The translations under genes and the position numbers were made by a program. From Erysipelotrichaceae bacterium (GTDB lineage: Bacteria; Bacillota_I; Bacilli_A; Erysipelotrichales; Erysipelotrichaceae), in the NCBI GenBank assembly GCA_900770275.1, contig CAAGJS010000194.1, forward strand, positions 1 to 5,904: a stretch of 5,904 bases of DNA. Reading direction: 5' to 3'. This document shows positions 4,725 to 5,904 of the stretch, in pieces. The number at the start of each line of letters is the position of its first letter. Within the stretch, counting starts at the first letter, position 1. The notes beneath the pieces were generated by a model. That model was given only the letters and a program-made list of their open reading frames with translations, searched no databases and had not been told where the DNA came from.

Positions 4725-5603
4725 ATGAGAAAGGTATCAGAATATCTGGTTGCATATGACCTGAAAACGATCCGGTCCATACTTGGACTGTCGCAGGAAA
4801 TGCTGGCAGACGCTTTGCAAACCTCGCAGGAAAATATAGCTCTTTGCGAACTTGGGAAAAGTTTTCCTTCAACAGAACTCCTGGAAAGAATTTATTCTTT
4901 TTCCTATAGGGAAGGTATCCGGCTGAACAGGCTGAAAGAGATGATGTGGAAAGAATCACTTCAACAATCGCATCGTCTTCTGTTTCATGGCTCGAAGAAT
5001 GCAATCAAAGGGCCGATTGATGTGCACATTGGAAGAAATAATAACGATTTTGGAAAAGGATTCTATGCTGGGGGAAAGTATGAGCAAGCAGCGACTTTTG
5101 TGGCAGCTTTTGATAAATCATCTGTTTATTATCTTGATTTTGACCCCAAGGGGTTGACAGAAAAACGGTATCAGGTGGATCAGAACTGGATGTTGACAAT
5201 TGCCTATTACCGAGGCGCGTTGAAACAATATCAAAACCACCCGATGGTAAAGAAACTGATCAGGGAATCCAAGGCTTGTGACTATGTCGTTGCACCAATT
5301 GCAGATAATCAGATGTATCAGATCATCAATTCTTTCATTGAAGGTGAGATTACGGATGAACAGTGTAAGCACTGCCTCGCGGCAACAAATCTTGGGGCAC
5401 AGTATGTGTTTCTGAATGAGAAGTCTGCTTCACATGTTCGAGTGCTCGAGTGTTGTTATATCCCGATCAACGAAAGGGAACATTACGCAACAATCAGGGG
5501 GGAACAGGCAAGACTTGGGAGCGATAAAGTCAAGCTTGCGCGAATACAGTACAGAGGCAAAGGCAAGTACATTGATGAATTGTTGAAGAGTAAGGAGGAC
5601 TGA
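4725..5603 (+). CDS. XRE-type helix-turn-helix fused to a DUF3990 (ADP-ribosyltransferase-like) domain, candidate toxin
   Basis: A 292-residue soluble protein in two parts. Residues about 10-70 form an XRE-type helix-turn-helix: IRSILGLSQEMLADALQTSQ (16-35), then IALCELGKSFPS. Residues about 83-250 match DUF3990. They start with LLFHGS (85-90, with H88), then NDFGKGFYAG (107-116), DYVVAPIADNQMY (186-198) and QYVFLNEKSA (226-235). DUF3990 is predicted to share the ADP-ribosyltransferase fold, where the HG strand binds NAD+. Activity here is inference; no enzymatic data are known to me for this member. The tail (255-292) is basic. The start is the ATG at 4725 because no other in-frame start precedes the helix-turn-helix, although no ribosome site is present. 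A small gene follows at 2 bases. Codons are more A/T-rich than in the aldehyde dehydrogenase. Most likely an autoregulated toxin; a DNA-targeted regulator with a modifying domain is the alternative. Confidence 0.82.
   Translation: MRKVSEYLVAYDLKTIRSILGLSQEMLADALQTSQENIALCELGKSFPSTELLERIYSFSYREGIRLNRLKEMMWKESLQQSHRLLFHGSKNAIKGPIDVHIGRNNNDFGKGFYAGGKYEQAATFVAAFDKSSVYYLDFDPKGLTEKRYQVDQNWMLTIAYYRGALKQYQNHPMVKKLIRESKACDYVVAPIADNQMYQIINSFIEGEITDEQCKHCLAATNLGAQYVFLNEKSASHVRVLECCYIPINEREHYATIRGEQARLGSDKVKLARIQYRGKGKYIDELLKSKED
5592..5598 (+). promoter_or_regulatory. Strong ribosome binding site of the downstream partner gene
   Basis: AAGGAGG lies within the last codons of the DUF3990 gene, 7 bases before the ATG at 5606 and 4 bases before the overlapping ATG at 5603. 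This favours 5606 as the start. A strong site here contrasts with the absence of any site before the upstream gene, so the second protein may be made in excess over the first. Confidence 0.85.
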
Positions 5604-5605
5604 TG

Positions 5606-5904
5606 ATGAAGGCTGTAAGGGAAATGGATCATGATGGTCTGCTGTTATGCAAGATTCAGGCCGAGACGTTTGAACTGTCAGTTGATCAGGCGGGGACTAG
5701 TTCAGAAATATTCATCCGCAGATTCATGATGAGCGAGGCAGCGCAGATGCTGGATTCTGGAGCGATTCTCTATCGGATGTATGAGCCGCAGGATCTTCTG
5801 GATGACATCGAGAAACAGTACGGTGCGTCAACCTACGGATCGGTGAAATTTTCAAAGGATGAGATGCACTGGATCGGATATCTGTATCGCTATTTCAGCT
5901 ACAC
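5606..5904 (+). CDS. Small protein partnered with HTH-DUF3990, candidate antitoxin (cut by window edge)
   Basis: The reading frame is open from the ATG at 5606 (or 5603, where it overlaps the previous stop as TGATG) to the end of the window, at least 99 residues with no stop. The start is MKAVREMDHDGLLLCKIQ. SSEIFIRRFMMSEAAQMLDSG follows at about 33-53, an acidic helix with LLDDIEKQYG, and finally the aromatic run WIGYLYRYFSY. I do not assign it a named Pfam family with confidence. The IFIRRFM...WIGYLYRY pattern is one I associate with small Bacillota proteins found next to DUF3990 genes, from memory only. It has no signal peptide, no membrane segment and no evident catalytic motif. Tight coupling to the upstream gene and its strong ribosome site fit an antitoxin or immunity partner. 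Function is inference; the C-terminus is missing. Confidence 0.75.
   Translation, partial: MKAVREMDHDGLLLCKIQAETFELSVDQAGTSSEIFIRRFMMSEAAQMLDSGAILYRMYEPQDLLDDIEKQYGASTYGSVKFSKDEMHWIGYLYRYFSY

Noticed and set aside
1..5904. CRISPR array, tRNA/rRNA genes, insertion sequence or att site
   Set aside because: No regularly spaced repeats, cloverleaf-like segments, transposase motifs or terminal repeats were seen on reading either strand.

Overview
The window looks like a chromosomal segment of a Bacillota (Firmicutes) bacterium of moderate GC. Shine-Dalgarno sites are strong (AAGGAG, GGAGG), promoters are sigma-A-like, genes are packed with 2-4 base junctions, and the protein families are typical of the phylum. 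I cannot place it more precisely; a gut Erysipelotrichia- or Clostridia-type anaerobe is a guess.

Left part (1-1830, minus strand): an AldB/ExaC-like NAD(P)+-dependent aldehyde dehydrogenase with all catalytic residues. Three bases later comes the start of a thioredoxin-reductase-like flavoprotein that runs off the left edge. The ALDH leader can form a long hairpin that competes with a second helix.

Middle part (1831-4212, plus strand): a compact three-gene operon reading away from the ALDH. It encodes a TM1586-type nitroreductase, an Rrf2-family repressor and a zinc-independent quinone-oxidoreductase-like MDR enzyme. The genes are separated by 2 bases and then overlap by 4. The promoter has a TTGACA box and a TATAAT box, followed at the expected transcription start by a TGTATC-C-GATACA palindrome, and a clear intrinsic terminator closes the unit. 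The whole reads as a self-regulated detoxification operon for electrophiles, quinones or nitro compounds. With the divergent ALDH it would handle reactive carbonyls and redox stress.

Right part (4213-5904, plus strand): first a lone 73-residue membrane protein with two glycine-zipper helices, ended by a stem-loop. Then comes the most interesting locus, a protein fusing an XRE-type helix-turn-helix to a DUF3990 (predicted ADP-ribosyltransferase-like) domain. A small acidic protein follows almost without a gap and is cut by the right edge. The promoter of this pair is embedded in a 31-base inverted repeat ending exactly at the start codon. The predicted transcription start is the A of that ATG, so the message is probably leaderless and autoregulated. 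I read the pair as a candidate toxin-antitoxin or defence-type module. It is visibly more AT-rich than the left of the window, consistent with acquisition by transfer.
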